DNA from: Takakia lepidozioides
Lineage: Eukaryota > Streptophyta > Takakiopsida > Takakiales > Takakiaceae
Length of the DNA: 60,000 nt
Assembly: GCA_030704615.1 (NCBI GenBank)
Contig: CM060731.1
Span: 71,654,756 to 71,714,755, forward strand
Direction of reading: 5' to 3'
Both the position numbers and the translations under genes were made by a program. This document shows positions 20,244 through 32,059 of the stretch, one piece after another (position 1 is the stretch's first letter; the number at the start of each line of letters is the position of its first letter). The notes under the pieces were generated by a model, which was given only the letters and a program-made list of their open reading frames with translations, was not told where the DNA came from and made no database searches.

Positions 20244-21270
20244 CCTGCAAAACTTTTAGTTACCAGCCAAGGAAGAAATCTGAATCCAAGGGACCTCCTA
20301 TTATAACTGAAGCCTGGTAATTTGAACTTGTCTGTGAAAAACCGGAGGGAGCAGCTGGGCAGCCACAGACAACCAAAACCTCACATACACCAGGTGTGAT
20401 AAGACAAATTCCAAGCCTCTTTTGAAATAAAATAACTTATGACAAGTTTTCCCTCAGAAAAAAATCAATATCCTCTAAGGAAGAAACATTGGGTAGCAAT
20501 TGGGGTAGACTCACATTAACAGACCTGTTGTCCCACCTCTATGCTTATTGCTTCACTTGCATGCAGACACCACTTTAATAGGATCTTCAGTATCTCCTGG
20601 TTGCCTGAGTCAGATGCTCTTTGGGCTTCCATGGATGGAAAATCTGTCTCCTCCTGTTTGTATTTTTTGTTGTTATAATTTTTCCATGGGCCAGTATCGT
20701 TTCTTCTGTTTTCTTTCTTTCTGCTTAGGGGCACTCTGCTTCTGTGCAAAGATTAGGGTTTTATCTGTTCTTTGGTTTCTTCCTCGTCTTGTTTTCTCTC
20801 TCTCTGGCCATGCCAATGACACTGGCAGTTCAATAACAGATGCATCAGATTTGGGGGGCAGCAGTGTTGCAACATTTGCTCTTCTAGAGTGCTGTCTGCA
20901 TAGCAGCCCTAACATCACTACTCAAAGTCCTTCGACCACATGGAGCACTAGTTTCCTGGCTCTGTTTCCACACCTTGGTGGTTAAAAGCCCCTGGAGGGC
21001 ACCTCCCGCGGGACTATGCTCTCAAGCGTACTTGATAGACAACGTTCTTCGGGGAGTCGAATGCGTGGCCTTTTCCATCCCACCGTGACTGAAAGTTGTC
21101 GCTGCGCTGCTCCATAGAGAGAACATGGGTGTCACATCCGTGGTTACTAGCTATATAACTCTTGGTGAATTTGAGCGTTATGACAGGGCTCGTGCATAGC
21201 CCACAAAACTGCAATCGCAAATTCACCAAGAGTCATAGAGCTAGGACTAAAGACTAGGACTAGGACTAGG
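20244..21270. other. Upstream of PPR gene 1, with an imperfect hairpin
   Basis: No gene is supported. A perfect 16-bp inverted repeat (ACTCTTGGTGAATTTG) lies at 21158-21173 and 21218-21233 and extends imperfectly to about 27 bp (CTAGCTATATAACT / AGTCATAGAGCTAG), with a 44-nt loop. A (GGACTA)n microsatellite follows at about 21241-21276. Confidence 0.5.
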
Positions 21271-21289
21271 ACTAGTGCATCCGATGCAC

Positions 21290-21880
21290 ACAGTTTAGTG
21301 ATCTAAGGAAAGTACGCAGAGAGAGTACATATCTACCTCCGGGAGGCACCATAACCATCAATGGCAAGAGTCTCGGATCTGGCATTGCCAATCTAGATGC
21401 CGATTTCCGCTCCACAGCCTGGCCAATTAATCTGCTGCATGATGTGAGGCGCCTCCCCCATGTTGCGCAAGTAGAAGATCTCCCGACACGCAAGAGAATG
21501 GCAGATCGCTCCCTGGACATCGGGAGCCAAGACTGGCAAAACAAAGCGCTACAACTCATAAGCAGCAGGCTCCTCGAGTGCATGTGTCCACCAAATCTAT
21601 CAACGTGGGTACAACTTGAAGTCTGCGCAAGCCCATCGAAAATGAACGCACTTCGAAATGTAATCAGATTTTGCTGGGAAGAGCACAATGCATTGAAGTG
21701 GAATGCTCGAAATGAGGGTGCTGGGCTGTGCTGGACACAGACAAGGGGTCCTTTTTCAGGTGTTCTCTGTGTACCGCGTTGAAGTTGTATGCCATGCGAG
21801 TTGTATGAGCTTTGCTCTGTAGAGAGAGGGATGGGATAGAGTTTTGGGTGGAAGGCAAAACTTTCAGGTGGCCACCATAG
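21290..21880 (-). repeat. Conserved 5'-flank module of the PPR family, copy 1
   Basis: Minus-strand translation gives CSRLIGQAVERKSASRLAMP followed by DPRLLPLMVMVPPGG. The same module lies upstream of PPR gene 2 (about 26840-27260, -) and upstream of PPR gene 4 (about 32280-32480, +), and a stub ends PPR gene 3 (30717-30785). It is probably a shared untranslated leader or promoter region copied together with the genes. Coding use is doubtful because the frames differ between copies. Confidence 0.55.
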
Positions 21881-22279
21881 CATTAGATCTTGGTGGGTTA
21901 AGGCTAGCTTTTGACAATATTCTTGCTCTGTCTGAAGCAGCACCACGAGACATATACAAACCTGTCCAGATTTAAGATGCTGAATAAACTTGTGCACAAG
22001 GTTGGCCCACTCTAATCAAGCTCGTTATGGATCTTATTCACCTTCATATTCAAGCTTCAAAGAAGATTCATCATCCACACCAGAATTAGACAGCACTCTG
22101 ATTTCCTTCCACCATCACCAGAGTCGGTCAAAATCTGTAAATTCCCATAGCAATACATCATGGTACAAATTCTCAGGAAATGGTGGATGAACTGAGTAGC
22201 CACGCAGATCAATGAATAAGGCGATAAGACGCAGGTCAATGAATGAAGCAAGACACTCGCTTTCCAGAAAAATATAGTT

Positions 22280-25200
22280 TCACCAGAAATCCCACAAAAA
22301 CAAACCCCATCTTCAAAGTGGTGAAAGTCGTTGGCGTCCCGTACAACAATTGCTCGGCCGACAATCTTGGAGATGAACTTGGTGGAGGTGTGGCAGTCAC
22401 CACACACCCGAAGATTCTTGATGAGACGGAGAGGCGTCCTAGGGGCTGTGCTCATCAGCCCAAAACCAATGGCCAGTTTCTCACAGTGGTGGCAAAGAGA
22501 AAATTCCTTTTGCTCCTCCCCACATCATACAATACAAAGCAGGTGTCAGGCACATACCCTGCCTCCTTCATCTGCCCAGACAATCCTCTCAACTCAGCAT
22601 GGATTTCCTCAATTTTTGGATGCAATTTCTCATTTACAACAAATCTATGCACCCTGTTGCCGACCTCAATGGCCTAGCTCCTTTCTAACCCCTCTGACAG
22701 TCATCATTTTTCTCACTTTTGCACCATCATCCCTACCTGCCAGCTTTTTGGTAGCAACACATAGGTCGCAGCGTCCTGTTCATCCCACTTGAGAATAGAC
22801 ACGTTCCGCCATCTCCACATTGCAATGGATTCTGCAGGCACCGAGCAAGGCCCTCAAAACCACAGAATTTGGTTTCATTGGCATTTTCTTAATGAAGTCC
22901 TCTGCCTCATCCAATCGCCCCGCACGGCCAAGAAGGTCCACCATGGAGCCGAAGTGCTCCACTGCTGGAGTGATGCCATGATCTTGACTCAGGGAGTCAA
23001 AGTAATATTTGCCTTCATCCACTAGGCCAGCGTGGCTGCATGCAGAGAGAACATATAGAAAGGTGATACTGTCCAGCTTCAAGCCTTCCACTTGCATCTC
23101 TTCCAATAGTTGCAGGGCCTCCATATCATAACCATGCTGGGCATATCCTGCCATCATCGTGTTCCAGGACACCACATCTCGTTCGGCCATATGGTCGAAC
23201 ACTCCCTTTGCATCCTCAATGCTCCCACATTTGGCATACATGTCCACGAGGGCAGTGCTCAGAATGAGATCTGGTACAATTCCAGCTTTGATGATGTCAC
23301 CATGGACCTCTTTGCCCTTTTCCAGGGCTGCCAGGCTCGCACACGCATTGCAAATGCAAACAAATGTGATGTGGTCAGGCTTCACCCCTTCCCGCATCAT
23401 TTGCTCATAGGTCTCCAAGGCCTCCAGCCCACACCCATGCTGCACATATCCTGCAATCATAGCACTCCAGGACACCACATCTCGTTTGGCCATATGGTCA
23501 AACACTCCCTCTGCATCCTCGATGCTCCCACATTTGGCATACATGTCCACAAGGGCAGAGTTCAGCATGACATTTGGTACAATTCCAGCTTTGACAATGT
23601 CACCATGGACCTCTTTGCCCCTTTCGAGGGCTGCCAGGCTTGCACATGCATGGCAAACGCAAACGAACGTGATGTGGTTGGGCTTCACTCCTTCCTGAAT
23701 CATTTGCTTGTAGGTCTTCAAAGCCTCCATCCCACACCCATGCTGCGCATATCCTGCAATCATAGCACTCCAGGACACTACATTTCTTTCAGCCATATGG
23801 TCGAAGACTCCCTTTGCATTGTCAATGCTCCCACATTTGGCATACATATCGATGAGGGTATTGCTCAGAATGACATTTGGTACAATTCCAGCTTTGATGA
23901 TGTCACCATGGACCTCTTTGCCCTTTTCCAGGGCTGCAAGGCTTGCACATGCATTGCAAATGCAAATGAATGTGATTTGGTTGGGCTTCACTCCTTCCTG
24001 CATCATTTGCTTATAGGTCTCCAAAGCCGCCATCCCACACCCATGCTGCACATATCCTGCAATCATAGCACTCCAGGACACCACATCGCGTTGGGCCATA
24101 TGGTCAAACACTCCCTTTGCATCCTCGATGCTCCCACATTTCGCATACATGTCCACAAGGGTATTGTTCAGAATCACATCCGGAACGATTCCAGCTTTGA
24201 CGATGTCACCATGGACCTCTTTGCCCTTTTCCAGGGTTGCCAGGCTCGCACATGCATTGCAAACGCAAACAAATGTGATGTGATCGGGTTTCACCCCTTC
24301 CCGCATCATTTGCTCATAGGTCTCCAAAGCCTCCATCCCACACCCATGCTGTGCATACCCTGTGATCATTGCGTTCCACGACACCACATCTCGTTCAGCC
24401 ATATTGTCAAACACTCCCTTCACGTCCTCGATGCTCCCACATTTTGCATACATTTTCATCAGGGCAGTGTTCAAAACGACATTTGGTACAATTCCAGCTT
24501 TGCTGATGTCCCCGTGGACCTCTTTGCCCTTTTCCAGGGCTGCCAGTTTTGCACACGCATTGCAAACGCAAACAAACGTGATGTGGTTGGGCTTCACGCC
24601 TTCCCAGATCATTTGCTCATAGGTCTCCAAAGCCTCCGTCCCGCGCCCCTGCTGAGCAAATCCTGAGATTATAACATTCCACGACACCACATCTCGTTCA
24701 GCCATATTGTCGAACACTCCCTTTGCATTCTCGATGCTCCCACATTTGGCATACATGTTCACGAGGGTGTTGTTCAGAATGACATCCGGGACGATTCCAG
24801 CTTTGACAATGTCACCATGCACCTCTTTGCCCTTTCCCAGGGCTGCCAGGCTTGCACACGCATTGCAAATGGAAACAAACGTGATGTGGTTGGGCTTCAC
24901 CCCTTCCTGCATCATTTGCTCATATATCTCCAAAGCATTCCTACCACACCCATGCTTGGTAAATCCTGCCATCATTATATTCCACGTGATCAAACATCGT
25001 TGAGGCATTCTAACGAACACTTGGTGAGCATCCACAATGCTCCCGCACTTAACATACATGTTCACAAGGGTGTTGTGAAGGAAAACGTTTGGCTTGAATC
25101 CACTTTGGATAATGTGAGTGTGCACCTGCTTTCCAGCTTCCAGGCCTTTCATCTTGATGCACTTATGCAAGAGAAAGACATAAGTATCTGAATCTGCTGA

Positions 25201-25491
25201 AATGCCTCCTTGGTTTAAAGTCTGTAGAGCCTCTTTCAGTCGCCCTGCCTCACATAGCATCCTCACATGCCCAGAAGTGCCAGAAGAGGCATTGTGGACT
25301 CCCTCTCTCGGTCCCCTTTCGGAAGCTGTGGTCATGGTTGAGGTGCCTGGTTTTATCAACTGTGCCGCCGCTGCCACTGCTTCAATTTGACCATATAGCC
25401 ATGCAGGTTTCTTGAAGCTATCAATCCACAGGGAATCGTAGGTAATTTTGAGCTTGAAATCCGGCTTTCTTGGATGAATCTGGACCCACAC
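22280..25491 (-). pseudogene. PPR gene 2, PLS-DYW class, tail broken
   Basis: A 903-aa frame (ATG 25491 to 22780) carries seven P motifs in a highly regular 101-residue P-L-S repeat (35+35+31). Neighbouring units are nearly identical, e.g. VDMYAKCGSIEDAKGVFDHM. The E domain is present (EHFGSMVDLLGRAGRLDEAEDF), but the frame ends VYSQVG at 22780. Beyond this the tail survives in pieces: AKVRKMMTVRGVRKELG, HPKIEEIHAELRGLSGQMKE, HHCEK in place of HHSEK, then an intact [11 protein letters not shown] zinc site. The last triplet is displaced by a one-base loss, so the end would read DFW in the shifted frame (stop at 22280). At least three frame changes make it a pseudogene. It forms an inverted repeat with PPR gene 3. 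Confidence 0.85.
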
Positions 25492-26330
25492 TCTATCCCT
25501 GCTCTGTCAGCTATCCCTGCCTCTGCACAAATCATTTATAGATCCTTGCCTCGCTCCTAGCATCTGATAATGACAGCCTAGACTTGTTCACCCCAACCCT
25601 ACTTATCACACACTAGAATTGCTCCAAGACTTTAAAAATGTACTGGGGAGAGAGAGGTGAAAATTTCCAACAAAGATTTGCATTCCATGTTGTTGTCGGC
25701 TTCTCTCTGTAATCTACCAGGCATTCACCTTTCTGCCTCGATTGTCCCACCCTTGACTGGGGTCCGGAAAATATTCATTCCAAAGGTTCTTCTCCTCTCT
25801 GTTATCTGTTTTCGGATACTTTCCTGTTGCCATATTGGCAGTAACATGTCAAAACCACTCCAAACCACCATAGATCCACCAAACGAGCTAACTTGCAGAA
25901 TTCAACATGAAAAATTGCGGATCGCTGATAAGTGGGCAACTCACCCTGAGATGCATTTAAGAAAGTACCCTCACCACTTTGTCCTTGACCTTTTGTCATG
26001 AAAATGGCTAGATTTTCTTCCACCCATGGAGGATTCAACCGACCATCAACTCCAAAGCACCACTCGTATGTGCTGCTTGTGTCTGTCATCAGGTGATCTC
26101 GGATTGGTCACACTGCAGCTGAGCAGCCATAGATTTAAGCACGGCCTCCTAAGACAAACTGACCCTCCCAAGTACCTAGTAAACAACAAGGAAGAAAAAT
26201 ACCAAATCATGATACTCACAGGAAGAGCCCACATTCTCAGCATAGACAAACTTCTTCACAGCGTACATTAAGAAATCCACACCTTGTGGTTGCCTTTGTC
26301 CCACCACGGTGAAGGATCTTTAGAAACTTC
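25492..26330 (-). repeat. Duplicated 5' flank of PPR gene 2 (left arm of inverted repeat)
   Basis: This flank is matched in inverted orientation by the flank of PPR gene 3 (about 27450-28428). Shared landmarks are TCCCACCCTTGACTGGGGTCC at about 25745, the block encoding NPPWVEENLAIF near 26020 (NPPWVKEKLAAF in the other arm), and CAGCTGAGCAGCCATAGATTT at about 26119. The intact PPR gene 4 has a related N-terminus (NRPRVKAELAAM), so this was probably once coding or leader sequence. Confidence 0.65.
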
Positions 26331-27449
26331 ATGCCAGCACTGCTCCATGCTCCCCAGTAGACTTTCGTTCCCGAAAAACCGACAGCATCAACATTTTTGG
26401 CAAGTTCCTTTATGGAAGAGTGCCGGCGAGCTTTCAACAACATTCATGCAAGTCTCTTCGGGCTCCATTGGACTCTACATTATGATGAACATACAAACTG
26501 ACACACATGCTAAACAAGCTTATGTCTGTAGTCTGGAGATTTTGGAGTGGTCTGAGAAATGACCACGGAACAGCTGAGCAGCCAGTCTCAACCCTCCCAA
26601 GTACCTTGCCAACTCCAGGGAAAAGACCTTGCTAATCCTACTTTCATGCCCTGCTCAGGAAGAACAACCTCCGCTACTGACGGTAAAAGCAGGTTTTGCA
26701 GAGCAAAGCGAGATTCTGACTTCACTCATCAACTACGGGTACAATCCAATCCACGCAATATGATCATACCAGAGTTCAGTCAAACTCCCTCATACTCCTT
26801 CACATCCTACATGAAGAAATCTCACCTTGTCAACGCAACTCTCCCTGTAAAGGATGTCTAAAGAACGCTTGCCAGCGCTGTTCCATGTTCCAGCATTGAC
26901 CTACGCACCAGATATACCAATATCGGCCTTGTCTGATGATCCCGTGCGCTTGCTTCCTTCTTTGCCCACGATACATTCGTTTCCGATAATTTGCGCAATA
27001 GACAATTCCGAGCCTGGATCCGATGGCGCATACATAGAACCCAACGACCCCGAAACAGGAAATCGCGAAGTGTTTCGTGTTCTCACCTAATTTGAATTGT
27101 ATCCCTGAAGGCGCCATAGCCACCATATGCAAGGGACTCCGTCCTAAACGCATTGCCAAAGGGGATGCCGCTTTCACCTCCACAGCCCAGCCTTTAATCT
27201 GCTACATGACCCGAGGCGACCGAAGCGAGCGGACAGGCCCTGAGCATGAGCATATGCGTGAAGGAGAACGCGGGAAGAGGCTGCCATGTGGGAATCTGAC
27301 AGCATCAACATTTTGACAAGTTCTTTAGGGAGGAGTGCTAGTGAAATTTCAACAACATTCATGCCAGTCACTTTGGTCTCCATTGGACTCTACGCAATGA
27401 GGAACATCCGAACATGTCCAAATTGCATACTGTCTGTAGTCTGGTAATT
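26331..27449. repeat. Loop of the PPR inverted repeat, with a direct repeat and a flank module
   Basis: Two direct copies of a ~140-bp segment lie at about 26390-26540 and 27300-27450 (TTTC.ACAACATTCATGC.AGTC, CTCCATTGGACTCTAC, TGTCTGTAGTCTGG). Between them, on the minus strand at about 26840-27260, is a copy of the PPR 5'-flank module (SPLAMRLGRSPLHMVAMAPSG). I see no independent gene. Confidence 0.55.
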
Positions 27450-28428
27450 TTGTCCATGGCGTTTTTAAAGATCCTTCACAAGGGTGGGACAAGGGCAATC
27501 ACAAGGTTTGGCTTTCTTAATGTATGATGTGAAGAAGTTTGTCTGTTGTGAGAGTGTGGGTTCTCCTGTCAGTATCATGATTTGGTATCTTTACAAGGTA
27601 CTTGGGAGGGTCAGCTTGATCTTAGGAGGCGGTGCTCAAATCTATGGCTGCTCAGCTGCACCGTGGTGGTTCTCACAGACCAATCCGAGATTACCTGACT
27701 ACAGACACAAGCAGCACACAAAAGAGGTCCTTTTGGGTTGATGGTATTCGAACGTTTGCGAGGCTTGCTGGGCATGAGTCCAGCTTGAATCCTCCGTGGG
27801 TGAAAGAAAAGCTAGCTGCTTTCATAACACAAGGTCAACCACAATGTGGTGAGGGTACCTTCTTCAACATATTTCGGCCTATTTTGCCCGCTTATCAGTG
27901 TCGTGTTTCCGTGTTGAATTAGTTAGCTCGTTGGGTGGACCTATGGTGGTTTGTAGTGATTTGACATGTTACTGCCAATGTGGCAACAGGAAAGTATCCA
28001 AAAACGGATAAAAGAGACGAGGAGAAGCTTTGGAGTAAACATTTTTGGACCCCAGTCAAGGGTGGGACAATCGAGGCAGAAAGGTGAATGCCTGTTAGAT
28101 TACAAAGAGAAGCAGACGACGACATGGAATGCAAAGCTTTGTTGGAAATTGTCATCCTCTCTCTCCCAGCACATTTTTGAAGTCTTTGAAGCAATTCAAC
28201 ATAGGAACTAGTGTGTCATAAGTAGGGTTGGGGTGTTTACTAAAACGAATCTAGGCTGTCATTATCAGCTGCTAGCAGCAATGCCAGGATCTATTCGTCG
28301 TTTGTGCAGAGGCAGGGATAGCTGAAGGAGCAGGGATGGAGTTTGGTCCAGATTCATCCAAGAGGGCCGGATTTCAAGCACAAAATTACCTATGATTCAC
28401 TGTGGATTGATAGCTACAAGAAACCTGC
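27450..28428 (+). repeat. Duplicated 5' flank of PPR gene 3 (right arm of inverted repeat)
   Basis: Mirror image of 25492-26330. It holds ATGGCTGCTCAGCTGCACCG at about 27643, matching ATGGCTGCTGAGCT at about 32999 upstream of PPR gene 4, and NPPWVKEKLAAF at about 27790. Just before the gene 3 start a displaced frame (28350-28450) still encodes VQIHPRGPDFKHKITYDSLW, the equivalent of the gene 2 N-terminus, so gene 3 has lost its original N-terminal frame. Confidence 0.6.
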
Positions 28429-30795
28429 ATGGGTAGATGGTCAACTGGAAGAGCAGCACAGCTGATGAAATTAGCCACCTCGACCATGACCATAGCTTCT
28501 GAAAGAGGACCAAGAGAGGGAGTCCACAATGCCTCTTCTGGCACTTCTGGGCATGTGGGGATGGTATGCGAGGCAGGGCGACTGAAAGATGCTCTACAGA
28601 CTTTAAACGAAGGAGGCATTTCAGCAGATGCAGATACTTATATCTGTCTCTTGCATGAGTGCATCAAGATGAAAGGCCTGGAAGCTGGAAAGCAGGTGCA
28701 CGCTCACATTATCCAAAGTGGATTCAAGCCAAATGTGTTTCTTCACAACACCCTTGTCAACATGTATGTTAAGTGCGGGAGCATCGTGGATGCTCACCGA
28801 GTGTTCAACAGAATGCCTCAACGATGTTTGATCACGTGGAATATAATGATGGCAGGATTTGCCAAGCATGGGTGTGGTAGGAATGCTTTGGAGACATATG
28901 AGCAAATGATGCAGGAAGGGGTGAGGCCCAACCACATCACGTTTGTTTGCGTTTGCAATGCGTGTGCGAGCCTGGCAGCCCTGGGAAAGGGCAAAGAGGT
29001 CCATGGTGACATCATCAAATATGGAATTGTACCAAATGTTGTTCTGAACACTGCTCTGATGAACATGTATGCCAAATGTGGGAGCATCAAGGCTGCGAAG
29101 GGAGTGTTTGACAAGATGGCTGAACGAGATGTGGTGTCGTGGAACGTGATGCTTGCAGGATATGCACAGCAGGGGCACGGGATGGAGGCTTTGGAGACCT
29201 ATGAGCAAATGATGTGGGAAGGGGTGAAGCCCGATCACATCACGTTTGTTTGCGTTTGCAATGCGTGTGCAAGCCTGGCAGCCCTGGAAAAGGGCAAAGA
29301 GGTTCATAGTGACATCGTTAAAGCTAGGATTGTACCAGATGTCATTCTGAACAATACCCTCATGGACATGTATGCAAAATGTGGGAACATTGAGGATGCG
29401 AAGGGAGTATTCGATAATATGGCTGAACGAGATGTGGTGTCGTGGAACGCTATGATCACCGGTTATGCACAGCAGGGGCGCGGGATGGAGGCTTTGGAGA
29501 CCTATGAGCAAATGATGCGGGAAGGGGTGAAGCCCAACCACATCACGTTTGTTTGCATTTGCAATGCGTGTACGAGCATGGCATCCCTGGAAAAAGGCAA
29601 AGAGGTCCATGGTGACATCATCAAAGCTGGAATTGTACCAAATGTCATTCTGAACAATACCCTCGTGGACATGTATGCCAAATGTGGCGGCATTGAGGAT
29701 GCAAAGGGAGTGTTTGACCACATGGCTGAACGAAATGTGGTGTCCTGGAGTGCGATGATTGCAGGATATGTGCAGCATGGGTGTGGGATGGAGGCTTTGG
29801 AGACCTACGACCAAATGATGCAGGACAGTGTGAAGCCCAACCACATCACCTTTGTTTGCATTTGCAATGCATGTGCGAGCCTGTCAGCCCTGGAAAAAGG
29901 CAAAGAGGTCCATGGTGACATCGTCAAAGCTGGAATCGTACCAAATGTCGTTCTGAATACTGCCCTTGTGGACATGTATGCCAAATGTGGGGGCATCGAG
30001 GATGCAAAGGGAGTGTTTGACCATATGGCCGAACGAGATGTGGTATCGTGGAGTGCTATGATTGCAGGATATGTGCAGCATGGGTGTGGGATGGAGGCTT
30101 TGGAGACCTATGAACAAATGATTCAGCAAGGAGTGCATCCCAACCACGTCACATTCCTTTGCGTTTGCAATGCATGTGCAAGCCTGGCAGCCCTGGAAAA
30201 GGGCAAAGAGGTCCATGGCGACATCGTCAAAGCTGGAATCGTACCAGATGTCATTCTGAACAATACCCTCGTGGACATGTATGCCAAATGTGGGAGCATC
30301 GAGGATGCAAAGGGCGTGTTTGACCATATGGCCGAACGAGATGTGGTGTCCTGGAACACGATGATGGCAGGATATGCCCAGCATGGTTATGATATGGAGG
30401 CTCTGCAACTATTGGAAGAGATGCAAGTGGAAGGCTTGAAGCAGGACAGTATCACTTTTCTATGTGTTCTCTCTGCATGTAGCCATGCTGGCCTAGTGGA
30501 TGAAGGCAAATACTATTTCGACTCGTTGAGTCAAGATCATGGCATTACTCCAGCAGTGGAGCACTTTGGCTCCATGGTGGACCTTCTTGGCCGTGCGGGG
30601 CGATTGGATGAGGCAGAGGACTTCATTAAGAAGATGCCAATGAAACCAAATGCTGTGGTTTTGAGGGCCTTGCTCAGTGCCTGCAGAATCCATTACAATG
30701 TGGAGATGGCTGAACGTGCAGCAATATTGGGGGATGTTGCTCTGAGCTCCGCAGCCCAGCCTCTTAATCTGCTGCATGCTGTGAGACCAACATAA
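28429..30795 (+). pseudogene. PPR gene 3, PLS class, truncated before E+/DYW
   Basis: The 788-aa frame carries six P motifs in the same 101-residue P-L-S repeat as gene 2, one unit fewer. It ends in an E domain (EHFGSMVDLLGRAGRLDEAEDF, then NVEMAERAA). At about 30715 homology to PPR tails stops abruptly and is replaced by a stub of the family's 5'-flank module (CAGCCCAGCCTCTTAATCTG), in antisense orientation, giving a short foreign C-terminus before TAA/TAG. No DYW domain follows. The long open frame could still make an RNA-binding PPR protein lacking deaminase, which may need a partner, so loss of function is likely but not proven. Confidence 0.75.
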
Positions 30796-31775
30796 GAAGA
30801 CAGGACATCTGGAGAAAGCTGGAATACTCTGCCACACCTATCAATAAGTGAGAGAGGCGCAGAACATAATTTTTTTGATCCCACCCACACATTCTGTCAG
30901 CAGTAAGACTTTCAGAAACTTTTACAGTATAACATAAAAGAACCAAATGAAAGAGTGAAGTCTTGACGTCTTGACCTCATTCACTGCGTATCACAACATC
31001 GTCACCATGCCTAGCAGCACTAGCTACTTCTACTGCCCACTGACTTCATAACATCCAGAGTTGTAACATATCAAAACTTCTGCAGATTTTTCTTCATCCA
31101 AGCAGTACATGCCAGTGAAGAGGCTAAATTTCAAGAGTCACTTTAGCTGTCTTTGGCTCATCATAGGCAATACCAAGTGAGCATAAAGCCAGTGTGAACC
31201 AGACCCACCTTTCCTGATCTACAAATGGCTCGGTAGAAGAAAATCATTGAAGTAGAACTAATGTAGTGTCAATTGTGCCTTTTTTTCTGTAAGTCTATCA
31301 TGAAAAGACTCTTTCCTGATCATCTACACTCGTTTCAAGATCATATTGACACTAAGAGAGATTCCACCTGCTGGGGTGCCAGGTACCAGGGTGGTAACAA
31401 GTACTAACAACCCTTTCACAAATCCAATCACGTAGTATCTCCTATTTTGTCATCTCTCGATTCTCCGATCGCAAGGTCGCCATTTGGAAAGCAGGCTCTG
31501 CTGACCCGTTAGTCAAGCTTATTACTAGACTTACGTCTGCTCAAGCTTATTTGCATCTCCTTCTGGGTCCCTAGCATTGGCGGTGCCAGTTGCCTTTACC
31601 AGGGGCAATCTTTCCGAGCATGGCCACGAGTGGGGCTTTTCAAAGGATCCAAGGAATAATACCTGAATTTCCTGCAACCCTGGGGCAGGCGTAGCTTGCA
31701 GGAGGATTAGGAGGTACACATCTTTTGCCCAACATGATACGCACTCCATGTCCTGATGAAGCCCACCTTCTTTAG
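30796..31775. other. Intergenic, no gene recognised
   Basis: Unique sequence with only short open frames and no similarity I recognise. It lies between the truncated PPR gene 3 and the SC35-derived fragment. Confidence 0.35.
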
Positions 31776-31778
31776 TCG

Positions 31779-32050
31779 CAATGTGGAGAAGAGTCGCAGT
31801 ATCCTTGAATGGCCTCTCCCTACAGTGAACGTTTTCGAGGATTATGACTCAGGATTCGGCTCTGACTACGATTAGGACTGCACTCCGACCTCTGCTTCGG
31901 CTGACCAAAACCAGATCCAAGTTGAGATGGAATGATATCCAGCACATCGAACAGTGACACGATTTCATGCATTGTGAAAGTGAACTTGGCTTTGCGAACA
32001 ATATGATATGCTCTCAGGGAACAATGTGATAGCAACTTGCGTACGAACAC
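31779..32050 (-). pseudogene. Copied fragment of the SC35-like gene (exon 7 plus part of intron 6)
   Basis: This segment matches 41885-42120 of the SC35 gene base for base over long stretches in the same orientation. Examples are GACTACGATTAGGACTG at about 31867 and CTGACCAAAACCAGATCCAA at about 31902. It includes the exon 7 RS-coding part, the splice acceptor and intron 6 sequence, so it was copied from DNA, not from spliced RNA. Small deletions break the RS frame. It lies immediately upstream of the PPR gene 4 flank module. Confidence 0.8.
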
Positions 32051-32059
32051 CATACCAGC

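Noticed and set aside
23110-24666. 518-codon open frame antisense to PPR gene 2
   Set aside because: It exists only because the same near-identical 303-bp unit is open on its complement; each His/Cys-rich repeat is the shadow of a PPR triplet. The same holds for 28621-29844 (-) opposite gene 3 and for 34174-34743 (-) opposite gene 4.
26830-27183. Ankyrin-repeat protein fragment (LGRSPLHMVA)
   Set aside because: The resemblance is a few residues only, and the same DNA module in the other PPR flanks does not keep the motif or the frame.
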